Shown piece by piece: positions 1 through 10,132 of a stretch of 64,000 nt of DNA. The position numbers were made by a program, and so were the translations under genes. Source of the DNA: Rahnella inusitata. GTDB lineage: Bacteria > Pseudomonadota > Gammaproteobacteria > Enterobacterales > Enterobacteriaceae. Under the pieces are notes generated by a model. That model had not been told where the DNA came from. It worked only from the letters and a program-made list of their open reading frames with translations, and searched no databases. The DNA is taken from NCBI RefSeq assembly GCF_003263515.1, contig NZ_JYDE01000002.1, positions 1 through 64,000 on the forward strand, written 5' to 3'. Position 1 is the first letter of the stretch; each line of letters opens with the position of its first letter.

Positions 1-42
1 TTTTTATGCTGCCGACGGCTGATAACAGGGTTTATCCGTTTA

Positions 43-750
43 TTATTTCGTGACCAGCGGTAATCGTTCTGTGAGGCGGATACCCTCAGCAGAAAGTGCA
101 GCACCGTAGCACATCACTTCTACACCATTACTCTCAACGTGTTTCAGTAATTCTGAGTAACGCGGATCAATATGGTGTGCAGCGGACACGCTTTCAATGC
201 CTGAATGTAAAACAGCGAAGAAAAGAACCGCTCGCTGCCCCTGTTCTGCCATCGACTGTAACTCGCGCAGATGCTTCTGACCGCGCAGTGTGACTGCATC
301 TGGGAAAAATCCCTGCCCTTCGTGCAGCAACGTGACAGATTTTACTTCAATATAGCAGTCAGGTTGATTTTCTGCCTGTAACATCAAGTCTATACGGCTG
401 TTTTCCGCGCCATATTTTACTTCTGAAGTCAGTTTACTGTAACCGGATAATTCTGGGATGCGCCCCTGCGTGATGGCTTCGCGCACCAATTGGTTGGCGC
501 GTAGCGTGTTCACGCAGATCCAATGATGCTGCTGCGTTTCGGTCAGTTCCCAGCTGTGGGCGTATTTGCGTTTCAGATTATCAGAGGTGGAATACCAGAC
601 GGTGTCCCCCGGCGTGGCGCAGCCGGTCATCGCACCGGTATTGGCGCAGTGCAGTGTGAGTTCGCGGCCATCGGGCGTGATGACGTCAGCGAGAAAACGT
701 TTGTAACGTTTTATCAGCGTGGCAGGTTGAAGCGCAGGCTCGAAGTGCAT
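43..750 (-). CDS. sfsA: SfsA, sugar fermentation stimulation protein / putative nuclease-like DNA-binding protein
   Basis: The 235-residue product matches the usual length of SfsA (about 234) and carries the family blocks [12 protein letters not shown] near residue 30, [10 protein letters not shown], and YIEVKSVTL followed by [16 protein letters not shown]. The D/E-x-K pattern in that last block resembles a restriction-nuclease fold. The reading frame is open far upstream, but the family N-terminus MHFEPALQP fixes the start at 750. In E. coli the protein was linked to maltose gene expression and binds DNA non-specifically; its true activity is uncertain. It lies 22 bases downstream of thpR in the same direction, as in E. 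coli, so the two are probably co-transcribed. dksA is expected next, but the window ends first. Confidence 0.93.
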   Translation of the reverse strand: MHFEPALQPATLIKRYKRFLADVITPDGRELTLHCANTGAMTGCATPGDTVWYSTSDNLKRKYAHSWELTETQQHHWICVNTLRANQLVREAITQGRIPELSGYSKLTSEVKYGAENSRIDLMLQAENQPDCYIEVKSVTLLHEGQGFFPDAVTLRGQKHLRELQSMAEQGQRAVLFFAVLHSGIESVSAAHHIDPRYSELLKHVESNGVEVMCYGAALSAEGIRLTERLPLVTK

Positions 751-772
751 GACAGTTTCCGGTGAAAGTGAA

Positions 773-1315
773 TTAAAGGGCAGAGGCATCAGCCAATGGC
801 CAGGTGCGCAGGCAGCGATAGCGCGTACGCCCTCGTTCATACGTGGATTCATAAAGGCTGAATGCGTCGGCCTCCAGCAGCCATTGTGGCGTCGCAGGGG
901 GAATGGCGACCGGGCGCGTGGCGCTGCGGTACAGTGAAACGTGCGGATGAAACGGCAGCGCGCTTTGATGACATCCGTTGCGCGCGGCGTGGGAGCGCAG
1001 CACCGACGCCAGCTGCAATAGCGCGTTAGGTGCACGCTTTGCGCCTATCCACACCACGCCGGAGCCCGGCCAGTGCCCGATATCGTCGAGGTGCATGCTG
1101 AACTTTTGCGCCTGAATACGCCCGGCGACGCGGATCAGCGCCTCGGCCTTTAGCTCGCTGATTTCGCCTAAAAATGCCAGTGTAATGTGCAGGTTTGCCG
1201 CCGCGACAGGGCGGCCAGTATCCTGCGGAAAACACTCTGCGCGCCACTTTATCACCTGCTTTTGCAGCTTTGCGGGCAGTGATAAAGCGAAAAACAAGCG
1301 GCGTTCGGCAGACAT
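773..1315 (-). CDS. thpR: RNA 2',3'-cyclic phosphodiesterase (2H family)
   Basis: The 180-residue protein of the LigT/ThpR 2H phosphoesterase family opens 2',3'-cyclic phosphate RNA ends and can ligate tRNA halves in vitro. Both catalytic H-x-T/S-x motifs are visible: HITL near residue 45 (in [11 protein letters not shown]) and HVSL near residue 125 (in FHPHVSLYR). I chose the second in-frame ATG at 1315, because AGGA lies six bases before it, whereas it directly abuts the ATG at 1321. The [11 protein letters not shown] start also matches the E. coli N-terminus. The gene is divergent from hrpB with a short shared promoter region and precedes sfsA. Confidence 0.92.
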   Translation of the reverse strand: MSAERRLFFALSLPAKLQKQVIKWRAECFPQDTGRPVAAANLHITLAFLGEISELKAEALIRVAGRIQAQKFSMHLDDIGHWPGSGVVWIGAKRAPNALLQLASVLRSHAARNGCHQSALPFHPHVSLYRSATRPVAIPPATPQWLLEADAFSLYESTYERGRTRYRCLRTWPLADASAL

Positions 1316-1409
1316 AGGCATTCCTGTGGCGTTAATTCCTGACTATCCATGGCAGCATGCCGGATGTGAGGCTAAATGCTACAATGCCCGCCGTTTAAAG
1401 TTAACTCTC

Positions 1410-3866
1410 ATGGAGCATTCATTGTCTTCTTTGCCGGTCAGCGCCGTACTCGAACCGCTTTTAGCCGCCCTGCAACAGGCTCCGCAGGTGCTATTACTCG
1501 CGCCCACCGGTGCAGGAAAATCCACCTGGCTGCCGTTACAGTTGCTGAAACAGGCTAATCTGCCGGGGAAGATTCTGTTGCTGGAACCGCGTCGTCTGGC
1601 GGCGAAAAACGTCGCTTACCGTCTGGCGCAACAGCTTGGCGAAGCGCCGGGACAAACCGTCGGCTATCGTATGCGCGCCGAAAGCAAAACCAGTGCGGCG
1701 ACGCGTCTTGAGGTAGTGACCGAAGGCATTCTCACCCGTATGGTGCAGGCTGACCCTGAACTGACCGGCGTGTCGCTTGTGATCCTCGATGAATTTCATG
1801 AGCGCAGCTTGCAGGCCGATCTGGCGCTGGCGCTGTTGCTCGATGTGCAGAACGCGCTGCGTGATGATTTAAAACTGCTGATTATGTCTGCGACGCTCGA
1901 TAATCTGCGGCTCTCACCGCTGCTGCCGGATGCGCCGGTGATCACCTCCGAAGGTCGCAGCTTTCCGGTGGATCGTCAGTATCTTTCGCTCGCCACCCAC
2001 GAACGTCTCGACGAGGGCGTGGCGCGCGCGGTCAGTCGCCTGATGAGTGAAAATCACGGCTCGATGCTGCTGTTCCTGCCGGGCGTGGCCGAAATCACCC
2101 GCGTACAAAATTTACTCACCGGCAGGCTGGCAGATGATGTCGATCTCTGCCCGCTTTACGGCGCGTTATCGCTCGATCAGCAACAGAAAGCCATTCAGCC
2201 ATCACTGGCCGGACGCCGTAAAATCGTGCTGGCGACCAACATTGCCGAAACCAGTCTGACCATCGAAGGCATCCGTCTGGTGGTGGACAGCGGGCTGGAA
2301 CGCAGCGCGCAGTTTGATCCGCGCAGCGGCCTGACCCGGCTGGTGACGCAGCGCATCAGTCAGGCGTCGATGACCCAGCGTGCCGGACGCGCAGGGCGTC
2401 TCGAACCGGGTCTGTGCTGGCATCTGTTCAGCAAAGAGCAGGCGGAGCGCGCCAGCGCACAGGCCGAAGCCGAAATCCTGCAAAGCGATCTCAGCGGCTT
2501 CTGGCTGGAGCTTTTGCAGTGGGGTTGTCAGGATGTCACACAGCTCCAATGGCTGGACACGCCGCCTGTGGTCGCGCTGTCCGCCGCGAAACATCTCCTG
2601 CATCAGCTGGGCGCCACCGATGCGCAGGGTAGGCTGACGTCCTCAGGCCAGCGCATGGCGCAGCTCGGCTGCGATCCCCGTCTGTCGGCCATGCTAATTT
2701 CTGCCGCAGCGCAAAGCCCGGACGCACTCGCCACCGCCGCCTTGCTGGCCGCGATGCTGGAAGAGCCGCCGCGTGGCGGTATGCCGGATATCGATTACTG
2801 GTTCAGCCGCCCGCAGGGGAACTGGCTGCGGCGTGCAAAACAGCTGGCACAGCGCACCGGTGGTAAAAGCGGGAATGCGGACGCCTCGCTGGCACCCTGG
2901 CTGCTGGCGCGGGCGTTCAGTGACCGCATCGCCCAGCGGCGTGGTGAAGATGGACGTTATCTGCTGGCGAACGGATTGGGCGCGTCGTTGCCGCAGGACG
3001 ACGGGCTGACCCGCGCACCGTGGCTGGTTGCGCCGCAATTATTACAGGGCAACAACAGCCCGGATGCCCGGATTCTGCTGGCGATTTCTCTGGATATCAC
3101 CCAATTGCCCGCACGCTTGCCTGACGTGGTCAAAGAACAGACTGCCGTCGAATGGGACGAAGAAAAGGGCACGCTGCGCGCATGGCGGCGCTGGCAGATC
3201 GGACGGCTGGTGCTGAAGGCCAGTCCGCTGGCGAAGCCCGATGATGAAGAACTGCAACAGGCGCTGATCGACTGGATCCGCACGCAGGGATTGCAGGCGC
3301 TCAACTGGTCGGTGGCGGCGGAGCAGCTACGGTTGCGGCTGACCTGCGCCGCGAAATGGATGCCGGAAGTCCGGTGGCCTGCAATGGACGATCAGTCATT
3401 ACTTGACGGGCTGGAAAACTGGTTGCTGCCCTCGCTTAAAGGTGTGCGCTCGTTAAAATCCCTGCAACAAACCGATCTGCACGAAGCCCTGTTACGCCTG
3501 CCAGACTGGCAGCAGCGGCAGCGTCTGGACAGCGCATTACCGACCCATTACACCGTCCCGACTGGCAGTCGTCTGCCGATCCGCTATCATGCTGACCAGC
3601 CACCGGCGCTTTCAGTGCGTATGCAGGAGATGTTTGGCGAACAGCGCAGCCCGATGATTGCTGAAGGACGGGTGAATGTGGTGCTGGAACTTCTGTCACC
3701 GGCGCAGCGCCCGTTGCAGATCACCGCCGATCTGGCGGCGTTCTGGCAGGGTTCCTACCGCGAAGTGCAGAAAGAGATGAAAGGCCGCTACCCGAAACAT
3801 CCGTGGCCGGGCAATCCGGCAGAGGCGCTGCCGACGCGGCGCACCAAAAAGTATTCTGCACCCTGA
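1410..3866 (+). CDS. hrpB: ATP-dependent helicase HrpB (DEAH-box family)
   Basis: The 818-residue DExH-type helicase has Walker A APTGAGKST near residue 28, motif II DEFH (ILDEFHERS), motif III SAT (IMSATLD), and motif VI QRAGRAGR. A C-terminal HrpB-specific region of roughly 130 residues follows. The frame is open from 1185, but the overlap with thpR and the conserved N-terminus LSSLPVSAVLEPLL support the ATG at 1410; a TTG at 1422 would give the exact E. coli-like N-terminus. Its cellular role is poorly defined (RNA helicase-like). It is followed by mrcB, as in E. coli. Confidence 0.93.
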   Translation: MEHSLSSLPVSAVLEPLLAALQQAPQVLLLAPTGAGKSTWLPLQLLKQANLPGKILLLEPRRLAAKNVAYRLAQQLGEAPGQTVGYRMRAESKTSAATRLEVVTEGILTRMVQADPELTGVSLVILDEFHERSLQADLALALLLDVQNALRDDLKLLIMSATLDNLRLSPLLPDAPVITSEGRSFPVDRQYLSLATHERLDEGVARAVSRLMSENHGSMLLFLPGVAEITRVQNLLTGRLADDVDLCPLYGALSLDQQQKAIQPSLAGRRKIVLATNIAETSLTIEGIRLVVDSGLERSAQFDPRSGLTRLVTQRISQASMTQRAGRAGRLEPGLCWHLFSKEQAERASAQAEAEILQSDLSGFWLELLQWGCQDVTQLQWLDTPPVVALSAAKHLLHQLGATDAQGRLTSSGQRMAQLGCDPRLSAMLISAAAQSPDALATAALLAAMLEEPPRGGMPDIDYWFSRPQGNWLRRAKQLAQRTGGKSGNADASLAPWLLARAFSDRIAQRRGEDGRYLLANGLGASLPQDDGLTRAPWLVAPQLLQGNNSPDARILLAISLDITQLPARLPDVVKEQTAVEWDEEKGTLRAWRRWQIGRLVLKASPLAKPDDEELQQALIDWIRTQGLQALNWSVAAEQLRLRLTCAAKWMPEVRWPAMDDQSLLDGLENWLLPSLKGVRSLKSLQQTDLHEALLRLPDWQQRQRLDSALPTHYTVPTGSRLPIRYHADQPPALSVRMQEMFGEQRSPMIAEGRVNVVLELLSPAQRPLQITADLAAFWQGSYREVQKEMKGRYPKHPWPGNPAEALPTRRTKKYSAP

Positions 3867-4075
3867 TGAAATGTGTAGAAAAGAAACAAATTTTCAGACA
3901 TTTCTTCTGGGCGAAACTCAGGGCGGGGCACAGAGTAAGCGCCTTGCGGCCACGATTTCAGGCCATTTTCCGTATCCTTTTGAAATCCTTTTAAAATATT
4001 TTATATAAACATGAAAATGACTCAGCAAAGCAGAATCATTATGACGAACACAGCAGCACGTTGGGAGATTCACTG

Positions 4076-6712
4076 ATGTCTGGCGATGATCGCGAGCCGA
4101 TTGGCCGTAAAGGTAAACCTGCCGGGCGCAAGCCTTCGCAGGAGCGCCCTGTCCGCCGTAACCGTCGGGATGACGATTACGATGATTATGAAGAAGAAAT
4201 GGATGATGACGTTGAGGATGACGATGATTATGAACAAGAGCGGGAGTCGCGCATGAGCCGCAAGGCCGCGCCACGCAAGGCGAAAAAAGGCGGTAAGGGC
4301 GGTAAGAAAAGCTTCAAGCGTCGTCTGTTCTGGTTGCTGGTCAAACTGTTTGTCGTCTTCCTGATCCTGCTGGGGATTTACGCGGTGTATCTCAACCGTG
4401 AAATTCACAGCCGCATTGACGGCGGGAAAGTCTGGCAACTGCCAGCGGCGGTGTATGGTCGTCAGGTAAATCTTGAGCCCGATATGGCGATCAGCAAGGC
4501 CGAAATGGTCGGCCTGCTGGAAGGCACGCAGTATCGCGAAGTGACGCGCATCACCCGTCCCGGCGAATTTACGGTTCATGCCAACTACATCGATATGTTG
4601 CGCCGTCCGTTTGATTTCCCGGAAGGCAAAGAAGGGCAGGTGAACGCTCGTCTGATGTTTGACGGTAACAGCCTGTCAGAAATTAAAAATCTGGATAATC
4701 AGCGTGATTTCGGGCTGTTCCGCCTCGATCCGCGTCTGATCACCATGTTGCAGGCATCCAACGCCAACGGCGAACAGCGTCTGTTCGTGCCGCGCGCCGG
4801 GTTCCCGGACTTGCTGGTGGATACGCTGCTGGCGACCGAAGACCGTCATTTCTATGAACACGATGGGATCAACTTTTACTCCATTGGCCGTGCGGTGCTG
4901 GCGAACCTGACTGCCGGTCATGCGGTACAGGGGGGGTCGACGCTGACGCAGCAGCTGGTGAAAAACCTGTTCCTGACCAACGAACGTTCCCTGAGCCGTA
5001 AAGCGCGCGAAGCGGTCATGGCCGTGCTGCTGGATGCTGATTACAGTAAGGATCGCATTCTCGAGCTGTACCTGAACGAAGTGTATCTCGGCCAGAGTGG
5101 CTCCGATCAGATCCGTGGTTTCCCGCTGGCGAGCCTGTATTACTTTGGCCGTCCGGTAAACGAGCTGAGTCTGGATCAGCAGGCATTGCTGGTCGGCATG
5201 GTGAAAGGTGCGTCGCTGTACAACCCGTGGCGCAACCCGAACATGGCATTGCAGCGCCGTAATCTGGTGCTGCGTTTGCTGGTCGATCAAAAAGTTATCG
5301 ATCAGGAACTGTATGACATGCTCAGCGCGCGTCCGCTCGGCGTCCAGCCGAAAGGCGGCGTGATTTCACCTCAACCGGCGTTTATGCAGATGGTGCGTCA
5401 GGAGCTGCAGGCCAAGCTCGGTGACAAAGTGCAGGACATGTCCGGGGTGAAAATCTTCACCACGCTGGATCCGATTTCACAGGATGCGGCGGAAAAAGCG
5501 GTCGAAGAGGGCATTCCGTTACTGCGTAAGAAAAGCGGCCTGAATGATATCGAAACCGCGATGGTGATCGTTGACCGTTATACCGGCGAAGTGCGCGGTA
5601 TGGTCGGCGGCGCGGAAACGCAGTTTGCCGGTTTTAACCGTGCGATGCAGGCACGTCGCCAGGTCGGTTCTCTGGCTAAGCCAGCGACCTATCTGACTGC
5701 ACTGTCGCAGCCGGACAAATACCGCCTGAATACGATCCTTGCCGATCAGCCGCTCAACCTGAAACTGGCGAACGGTCAGATCTGGTCACCGAAAAATGAT
5801 GACCATCAGTTCCGTGGTCAGGTTCTGCTGGTGGATGCGCTGGCGCGTTCCATGAACGTACCGACGGTAAACCTCGGCATGGCGGTGGGCCTCGATAACA
5901 TCACTAAAACGCTGATTGATTTGGGCATTCCAAAAGAATCCCTCAACCAGACGCCGTCGATGCTGCTTGGTGCGATTGCGCTGACGCCGATGGAAGTGGC
6001 GCAGGAATACCAGACCATTGCCAGCGGCGGTAACAAAGCGCCACTGTCGGCGGTGCGTTCGGTGATTGCCGAAGACGGCACCGTGCTGTATCAGAGCTTC
6101 CCGCAGGCGATCCGCGTGATCCCGGCGCAGGCGGCCTATCTGACGCTGTATGCGATGCAACAGGTTGTGCAGGAAGGGACTTCGCGCGCGCTGGCGAACA
6201 AGTTCCCGAAACTGCATCTGGCGGCGAAAACCGGGACTTCGAACGAACTGCGTGACAGCTGGTTCGCCGGTATCGATGGCAATCAGGTGGCGATCACCTG
6301 GGTTGGGCGTGATAACAATGGCCCGTCTAAACTCTGGGGCTCGACCGGTGCGCTGGTGCTGTACGGACGTTATCTGGAAAACGGCACGCCACAGCCGCTG
6401 AATCTGCAAATGCCGGAAGGCATCAGCACCATGAATATCGACGGCAGCGGCAACTTTGTCTGCGGCGGCGGTGGCTCAGGTATGCTGAGCGGTGGCGGGG
6501 CAACGCGCTCCATCCCGGTCTGGACCGATTCACCGGATGCGATGTGTCAGGCTTCCGTCAGTGCGGTTCAGCAGCAACAGCAGCAGCAGATGCAGCAGCA
6601 ACAGCAACAACAGCAGCAGCCGTCTCAGGGGCAGACGCCGCAGTCTCAGGATGAGAAAAAAGACAGCAACGGCGTGGCGGGTTGGATCAAGGATATGTTT
6701 GGTTCGAATTAA
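4076..6712 (+). CDS. mrcB: Penicillin-binding protein 1B, bifunctional transglycosylase/transpeptidase
   Basis: The 878-residue class A PBP polymerises and cross-links peptidoglycan. An acidic, highly charged cytoplasmic N-terminus (about 80 residues) is followed by one membrane segment (about 84-106), a UB2H-type region that would bind LpoB, and then the GT51 domain with [11 protein letters not shown] and [12 protein letters not shown]. The transpeptidase domain has the S-x-x-K box SLAK, SMN and KTGTS. The start is the ATG at 4076, with GGGAG seven bases upstream; a TTG at 4061 is a poorer choice. The C-terminus is unusual: 7 Gln, Met, then 9 Gln (6569-6619), before an amphipathic-looking tail. 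The length exceeds E. coli PBP1B (844) mainly through the N-terminus and this tail. Confidence 0.96.
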   Translation: MSGDDREPIGRKGKPAGRKPSQERPVRRNRRDDDYDDYEEEMDDDVEDDDDYEQERESRMSRKAAPRKAKKGGKGGKKSFKRRLFWLLVKLFVVFLILLGIYAVYLNREIHSRIDGGKVWQLPAAVYGRQVNLEPDMAISKAEMVGLLEGTQYREVTRITRPGEFTVHANYIDMLRRPFDFPEGKEGQVNARLMFDGNSLSEIKNLDNQRDFGLFRLDPRLITMLQASNANGEQRLFVPRAGFPDLLVDTLLATEDRHFYEHDGINFYSIGRAVLANLTAGHAVQGGSTLTQQLVKNLFLTNERSLSRKAREAVMAVLLDADYSKDRILELYLNEVYLGQSGSDQIRGFPLASLYYFGRPVNELSLDQQALLVGMVKGASLYNPWRNPNMALQRRNLVLRLLVDQKVIDQELYDMLSARPLGVQPKGGVISPQPAFMQMVRQELQAKLGDKVQDMSGVKIFTTLDPISQDAAEKAVEEGIPLLRKKSGLNDIETAMVIVDRYTGEVRGMVGGAETQFAGFNRAMQARRQVGSLAKPATYLTALSQPDKYRLNTILADQPLNLKLANGQIWSPKNDDHQFRGQVLLVDALARSMNVPTVNLGMAVGLDNITKTLIDLGIPKESLNQTPSMLLGAIALTPMEVAQEYQTIASGGNKAPLSAVRSVIAEDGTVLYQSFPQAIRVIPAQAAYLTLYAMQQVVQEGTSRALANKFPKLHLAAKTGTSNELRDSWFAGIDGNQVAITWVGRDNNGPSKLWGSTGALVLYGRYLENGTPQPLNLQMPEGISTMNIDGSGNFVCGGGGSGMLSGGGATRSIPVWTDSPDAMCQASVSAVQQQQQQQMQQQQQQQQQPSQGQTPQSQDEKKDSNGVAGWIKDMFGSN
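6569..6619 (+). repeat. CAG/CAA polyglutamine tract within mrcB
   Basis: Seventeen codons read Gln x7, Met, Gln x9, using mixed CAG and CAA codons. The tract lies in the disordered C-terminal tail of PBP1B after the transpeptidase domain. A near-perfect trinucleotide repeat of this kind can change length by slippage without shifting the frame. Confidence 0.9.
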
Positions 6713-6735
6713 CAACCGTCTGATTCAATAAGCTA

Positions 6736-6768
6736 AAAAGGGCGCGATGAAAATCGTGCCCTTTTTTA
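6736..6768 (+). terminator. Rho-independent terminator after mrcB
   Basis: The stem GGGCGCGAT (6740-6748) pairs with ATCGTGCCC (6753-6761), with one G-T pair and a short loop, followed by six T. It sits 27 bases after the mrcB stop and before the fhuA promoter region. Confidence 0.85.
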
Positions 6769-6918
6769 TTTGTTATCCTTAACCAAAATTGACTCACGCT
6801 GTTTTACATTCTCTTCAAACCGGCTACATCCATTCCCGTTTAATTTATAGGCACTTTTACCCATATTTAACATGGGGATACTTTTTATTCACTCAGCCAA
6901 TGTATGAGGTAAATACGC

Positions 6919-6978
6919 TTGCAGATGCGCAAGCATTGCGCATATTATGCGATGTTCATAATAATAATTATCGTTTAC
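6919..6978 (+). promoter_or_regulatory. Candidate sigma-70 promoter with Fur box for fhuA
   Basis: TTGCAG (6919-6924) and TATTAT (6943-6948), 18 bases apart, form a plausible promoter. A 19-base stretch at 6960-6978 (AATAATAATTATCGTTTAC) matches the Fur consensus at about 13 of 19 positions. It would cover the early transcribed region, the usual place for iron-dependent repression. The assignment is by eye, and the siderophore-receptor context supports it. Confidence 0.6.
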
Positions 6979-7011
6979 ATTCCCATTAATAAACACTCCA
7001 GAGATAACGCA

Positions 7012-9219
7012 ATGGCTTTCCAGCGCTCCCTTTCTTCACCCAAAGACGTCTTTACGCGTCGCACACTGGCTTTAACGATTACGGCGGCATTGAGCTCAAC
7101 GTCTCTTTACGCAGGCGCGGCAACCGCTCCGGCAAAAGAAGACACCATCAATGTCACCAGTTCAGCCGCTGCTGAAGCAGCACCGGAATCTGCGTGGGGC
7201 CCTGCGGCAACGATCGCCGCAAAACACAGTGCAACCGGGACGAAAACCGATACGCCACTGGTGAAAACCCCGCAGTCAATTTCCGTCGTGACCCGTGAAG
7301 AAATGGACATGAAGCAGCCTGCTTCCGTAAAAGAAGCGCTGGGCTACACGCCGGGCGTTTTCGCCAGCCGTGGCAGTTCCTCCACTTATGATGCGATCGC
7401 TATTCGTGGTTTCACTTCCGTGAACACCAACCAGTATCTCGATGGCATCAAACTTCAGGGTGACAACTACTCTGAAGTGTCGATGGATCCGTATTTCCTT
7501 GAGCGTGTTGAAGTGCTGCGCGGGCCGTCTTCCGTGTTATACGGCAAGAGCAACCCTGGCGGCGTGGTCAGCATGGTCAGCAAGCGTCCGACCACTGAAC
7601 CGCTGAAAGAAGTGCAGTTCAAAATGGGGACAGATAATCTGTTCCAGACCGGTTTTGATTTCAGCGATGCAATTGATGACGACGGCGTGTATTCCTACCG
7701 TCTGACCGGCGTGGCGCGCAGCCAGGATACTCAGCAGGAGATGGCGAAAGAAAAACGCTACGGTATCGCGCCGTCTTTCACCTGGCGTCCTGATGACAAA
7801 ACCAACTTCACCTTCCTGAGCAACTTCCAGAATGAGCCGGATGCCGGTTTCTACGGCTGGTTACCGCGTCAGGGCACCGTGGTGCCGTATTACGACGCTA
7901 ACGGGAAAGCGCATAAGTTGCCGACTGACTTCAACGAAGGCGAAGAAAGCAACAAGATGTCCCGCAACCAGAAAATGGTCGGTTACAGCTTCGAACACGG
8001 CTTTAACGACACCTGGACCGTGCGTCAGAACCTGCGTTACACCAAACTCGATACCCAGTACAAAGGCGTTTACGGTACTGGTTATGTCGGGAATGGCGTG
8101 ATGAGCCGCGCGTACGTGCAGTCAAAAGAGAAACTGGCTAACTTCGACGTGGATACGCAGGCGCAGGCTAAATTTGCTACCGCTGATGTCGATCACACCC
8201 TGCTGATGGGCGTGGATTACATGCGTATGCGTAACGACATTGATGCCGATTATGGTTCCGCCAGCAATCTGAGCATGAGCAATCCGCAATACGGCAACAG
8301 CAATGTCTCCCTGTACTTCCCGTATGAAATCCTGAACCGTCAGGAGCAAACCGGTCTGTACGCGCAGGATCAGGCGGAATGGAACAAATGGATCCTGACC
8401 GTTGGCGGTCGTTATGATTTTGCCAAAAGCTCGACGTTTACCCGCACTTCAAACAGCGCTTCGCAGATCAATGATGAGCAGTTCACCTGGCGCGGCGGTC
8501 TGAACTACCTGTTTGATAACGGCATCTCCCCGTACTTCAGCTACAGCGAATCCTTTGAACCGACAGCCGGAGCCAGTAAAGCCGGTCAGCCGTTTGATCC
8601 TTCGATGGGCAAACAGTACGAAGCAGGTGTGAAATACATTCCAAACGATCGTCCGATCAGCCTGACGGCTGCGGTCTATCAGCTGACTAAAGACAAAAAC
8701 CTGACGGCAGATCCTTCTGATTCCAGTTTCAGCGTTCAGTCTGGCGAGATTCGTTCGCGTGGTGTGGAACTGGAAGCGAAAGCTGCGCTCAACGCCAACA
8801 TCAACATGACCGCGTCTTACACCTATACCAATGCGAAATACACCCATGACACGGCCTATGAAGGCAAACGTCCTGCTGAAGTGCCGGCCAACATGGCGTC
8901 TCTGTGGGCGGATTACACCTTCCACGAAACCGCACTGAGCGGCCTGACCGTCGGTTCTGGTGTGCGTTACTTCGGTTCCAGCTCCAGCTTCTACACGACG
9001 GGCGACAAGACTAACGAAGCCTTTAACGTTGCCGGTTACACGCTGGTGGATGCGACGATCAAATACGATCTCGCGCGCTTTGGTCTGCCGGGCTCTTCCG
9101 TTGGCGTGAACGTCAATAACCTGCTGGATCGCGAATACGTGGCGAGCTGCTACCGCGATTATGCCTGCTACTGGGGCGCGGAGCGTCAGGTGGTCGCCAC
9201 AGCAACATTCAGATTTTAA
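7012..9219 (+). CDS. fhuA: TonB-dependent ferric hydroxamate (ferrichrome) outer-membrane receptor
   Basis: The 735-residue protein has an N-terminal signal peptide (TRRTLALTITAALSSTSLYAGA), then the TonB box DTINV. A plug domain follows (TPQSISVVTREEMD, YTPGV, IRGF, VEVLRGPSSVLYGKSNPGGVV), then a 22-strand barrel region ending in the terminal aromatic FRF. The length is close to E. coli FhuA (747). I took the ATG at 7012; the frame is open upstream to 6919, but the leader after 7012 is a proper signal sequence. It imports Fe3+-ferrichrome into the periplasm with TonB-ExbBD energy. fhuC, fhuD and fhuB follow; the hairpin between fhuA and fhuC may lower their expression relative to fhuA. Confidence 0.92.
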   Translation: MAFQRSLSSPKDVFTRRTLALTITAALSSTSLYAGAATAPAKEDTINVTSSAAAEAAPESAWGPAATIAAKHSATGTKTDTPLVKTPQSISVVTREEMDMKQPASVKEALGYTPGVFASRGSSSTYDAIAIRGFTSVNTNQYLDGIKLQGDNYSEVSMDPYFLERVEVLRGPSSVLYGKSNPGGVVSMVSKRPTTEPLKEVQFKMGTDNLFQTGFDFSDAIDDDGVYSYRLTGVARSQDTQQEMAKEKRYGIAPSFTWRPDDKTNFTFLSNFQNEPDAGFYGWLPRQGTVVPYYDANGKAHKLPTDFNEGEESNKMSRNQKMVGYSFEHGFNDTWTVRQNLRYTKLDTQYKGVYGTGYVGNGVMSRAYVQSKEKLANFDVDTQAQAKFATADVDHTLLMGVDYMRMRNDIDADYGSASNLSMSNPQYGNSNVSLYFPYEILNRQEQTGLYAQDQAEWNKWILTVGGRYDFAKSSTFTRTSNSASQINDEQFTWRGGLNYLFDNGISPYFSYSESFEPTAGASKAGQPFDPSMGKQYEAGVKYIPNDRPISLTAAVYQLTKDKNLTADPSDSSFSVQSGEIRSRGVELEAKAALNANINMTASYTYTNAKYTHDTAYEGKRPAEVPANMASLWADYTFHETALSGLTVGSGVRYFGSSSSFYTTGDKTNEAFNVAGYTLVDATIKYDLARFGLPGSSVGVNVNNLLDREYVASCYRDYACYWGAERQVVATATFRF

Positions 9220-9248
9220 TAGTTAGTTTGCATTAACGCTGTGAAATC

Positions 9249-9278
9249 CGGGCACGCTGGTCGTGCCCGTTTCCTATT
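9249..9278 (+). terminator. Hairpin between fhuA and fhuC (partial terminator)
   Basis: CGGGCACG (9249-9256) pairs perfectly with CGTGCCCG (9262-9269) over a five-base loop. The tail TTTCCTATT is T-rich but not a pure run. It probably attenuates or stabilises the fhuA 3' end rather than isolating fhuC. Confidence 0.6.
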
Positions 9279-9318
9279 CAACTCATCGTCAAATCCGGAT
9301 GTAAACGAAGAAAATCTT

Positions 9319-10131
9319 ATGGCTGATAACAACGTACACTCGTCCACATCGCTGCCAGAAAGCGTATTCCGCCTGCAAGACGTCAGTTTTTCAGTGCCCG
9401 GACGCACGCTGCTGGCGCCGCTGTCGCTGACGTTCCCGCAGGGAAAAGTCTGTGGCCTGATTGGTCACAACGGCTCCGGTAAGTCGACGTTGTTAAAAAT
9501 GCTCGGACGGCATCAGTCCGCCACGGCTGGCACGATTTTCCTCAACGACACTCCGCTTTCGCAGTGGGACAGCAAAGCCTTTGCGCGTCAGGTGGCGTAT
9601 CTGCCCCAGCAGCTTCCGGCGGCAGAAGGCATGACGGTGCAGGAACTGGTGGCGATTGGCCGCTATCCGTGGCACGGCGCGCTCGGTCGTTTTAAGCATC
9701 AGGATAAAGAAAAAGTCGAAGAAGCTATCACGCTGGTTGGTCTGAAACCCTTTGCCCATCGTCTGGTGGACAGTCTCTCAGGCGGCGAGCGTCAGCGCGC
9801 GTGGCTGGCGATGATGGTGGCGCAGGACAGCCGCTGCCTGCTGCTTGATGAGCCGACGTCTGCGCTGGATATCGCGCATCAGAAAGACGTGCTGGCGCTG
9901 ATCCAGCGCCTGAGCCGCGAGAAAGGCTTAACGGTGATCGCCGTCCTGCATGACCTGAACATGGCGGCGCGTTATTGCGACCAGCTGATGGCGTTACGTG
10001 GCGGCGAAATGATAGCCCAGGGCGCACCGGAAGAGATGATGCGCGGCGACGTTCTCGAACAAATTTATGGTATTCCAATGGGCATCCTTCCGCATCCGGC
10101 GGGCGGTGCTCCGGTGAGCTTCGTATACTGA
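9319..10131 (+). CDS. fhuC: Ferric hydroxamate ABC transporter ATP-binding protein FhuC
   Basis: The 270-residue ATPase of the FecE/FhuC type has Walker A GHNGSGKST, Q-loop QQLPAAEG, signature LSGGERQRAW, Walker B LLLDEPTSALD and the H-loop VLHDLN. The ATG at 9319 follows GAAGAAAATCTT and matches the family N-terminus; upstream codons to 9241 lie in the terminator and are excluded. It powers FhuB-mediated import of hydroxamate siderophores from the periplasm. It is one base away from fhuD. Confidence 0.95.
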   Translation: MADNNVHSSTSLPESVFRLQDVSFSVPGRTLLAPLSLTFPQGKVCGLIGHNGSGKSTLLKMLGRHQSATAGTIFLNDTPLSQWDSKAFARQVAYLPQQLPAAEGMTVQELVAIGRYPWHGALGRFKHQDKEKVEEAITLVGLKPFAHRLVDSLSGGERQRAWLAMMVAQDSRCLLLDEPTSALDIAHQKDVLALIQRLSREKGLTVIAVLHDLNMAARYCDQLMALRGGEMIAQGAPEEMMRGDVLEQIYGIPMGILPHPAGGAPVSFVY

Positions 10132-10132
10132 T

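Noticed and set aside
751-1035. N-terminal extension of the sfsA frame to 1035
   Set aside because: It lies wholly inside thpR, and the residues do not match SfsA; the family start is at 750.
1185-1409. N-terminal extension of the hrpB frame
   Set aside because: It overlaps thpR and its promoter, has no family similarity, and would lengthen HrpB by 75 residues.
4070-4579. Minus-strand open frame rich in Ile and His opposite mrcB
   Set aside because: It mirrors the acidic repeat-like N-terminus of PBP1B and has no ribosome site or recognisable domain.
6789-6989. 66-codon frame upstream of fhuA
   Set aside because: It covers the proposed promoter and Fur box, lacks a ribosome-binding site, and the peptide looks random.
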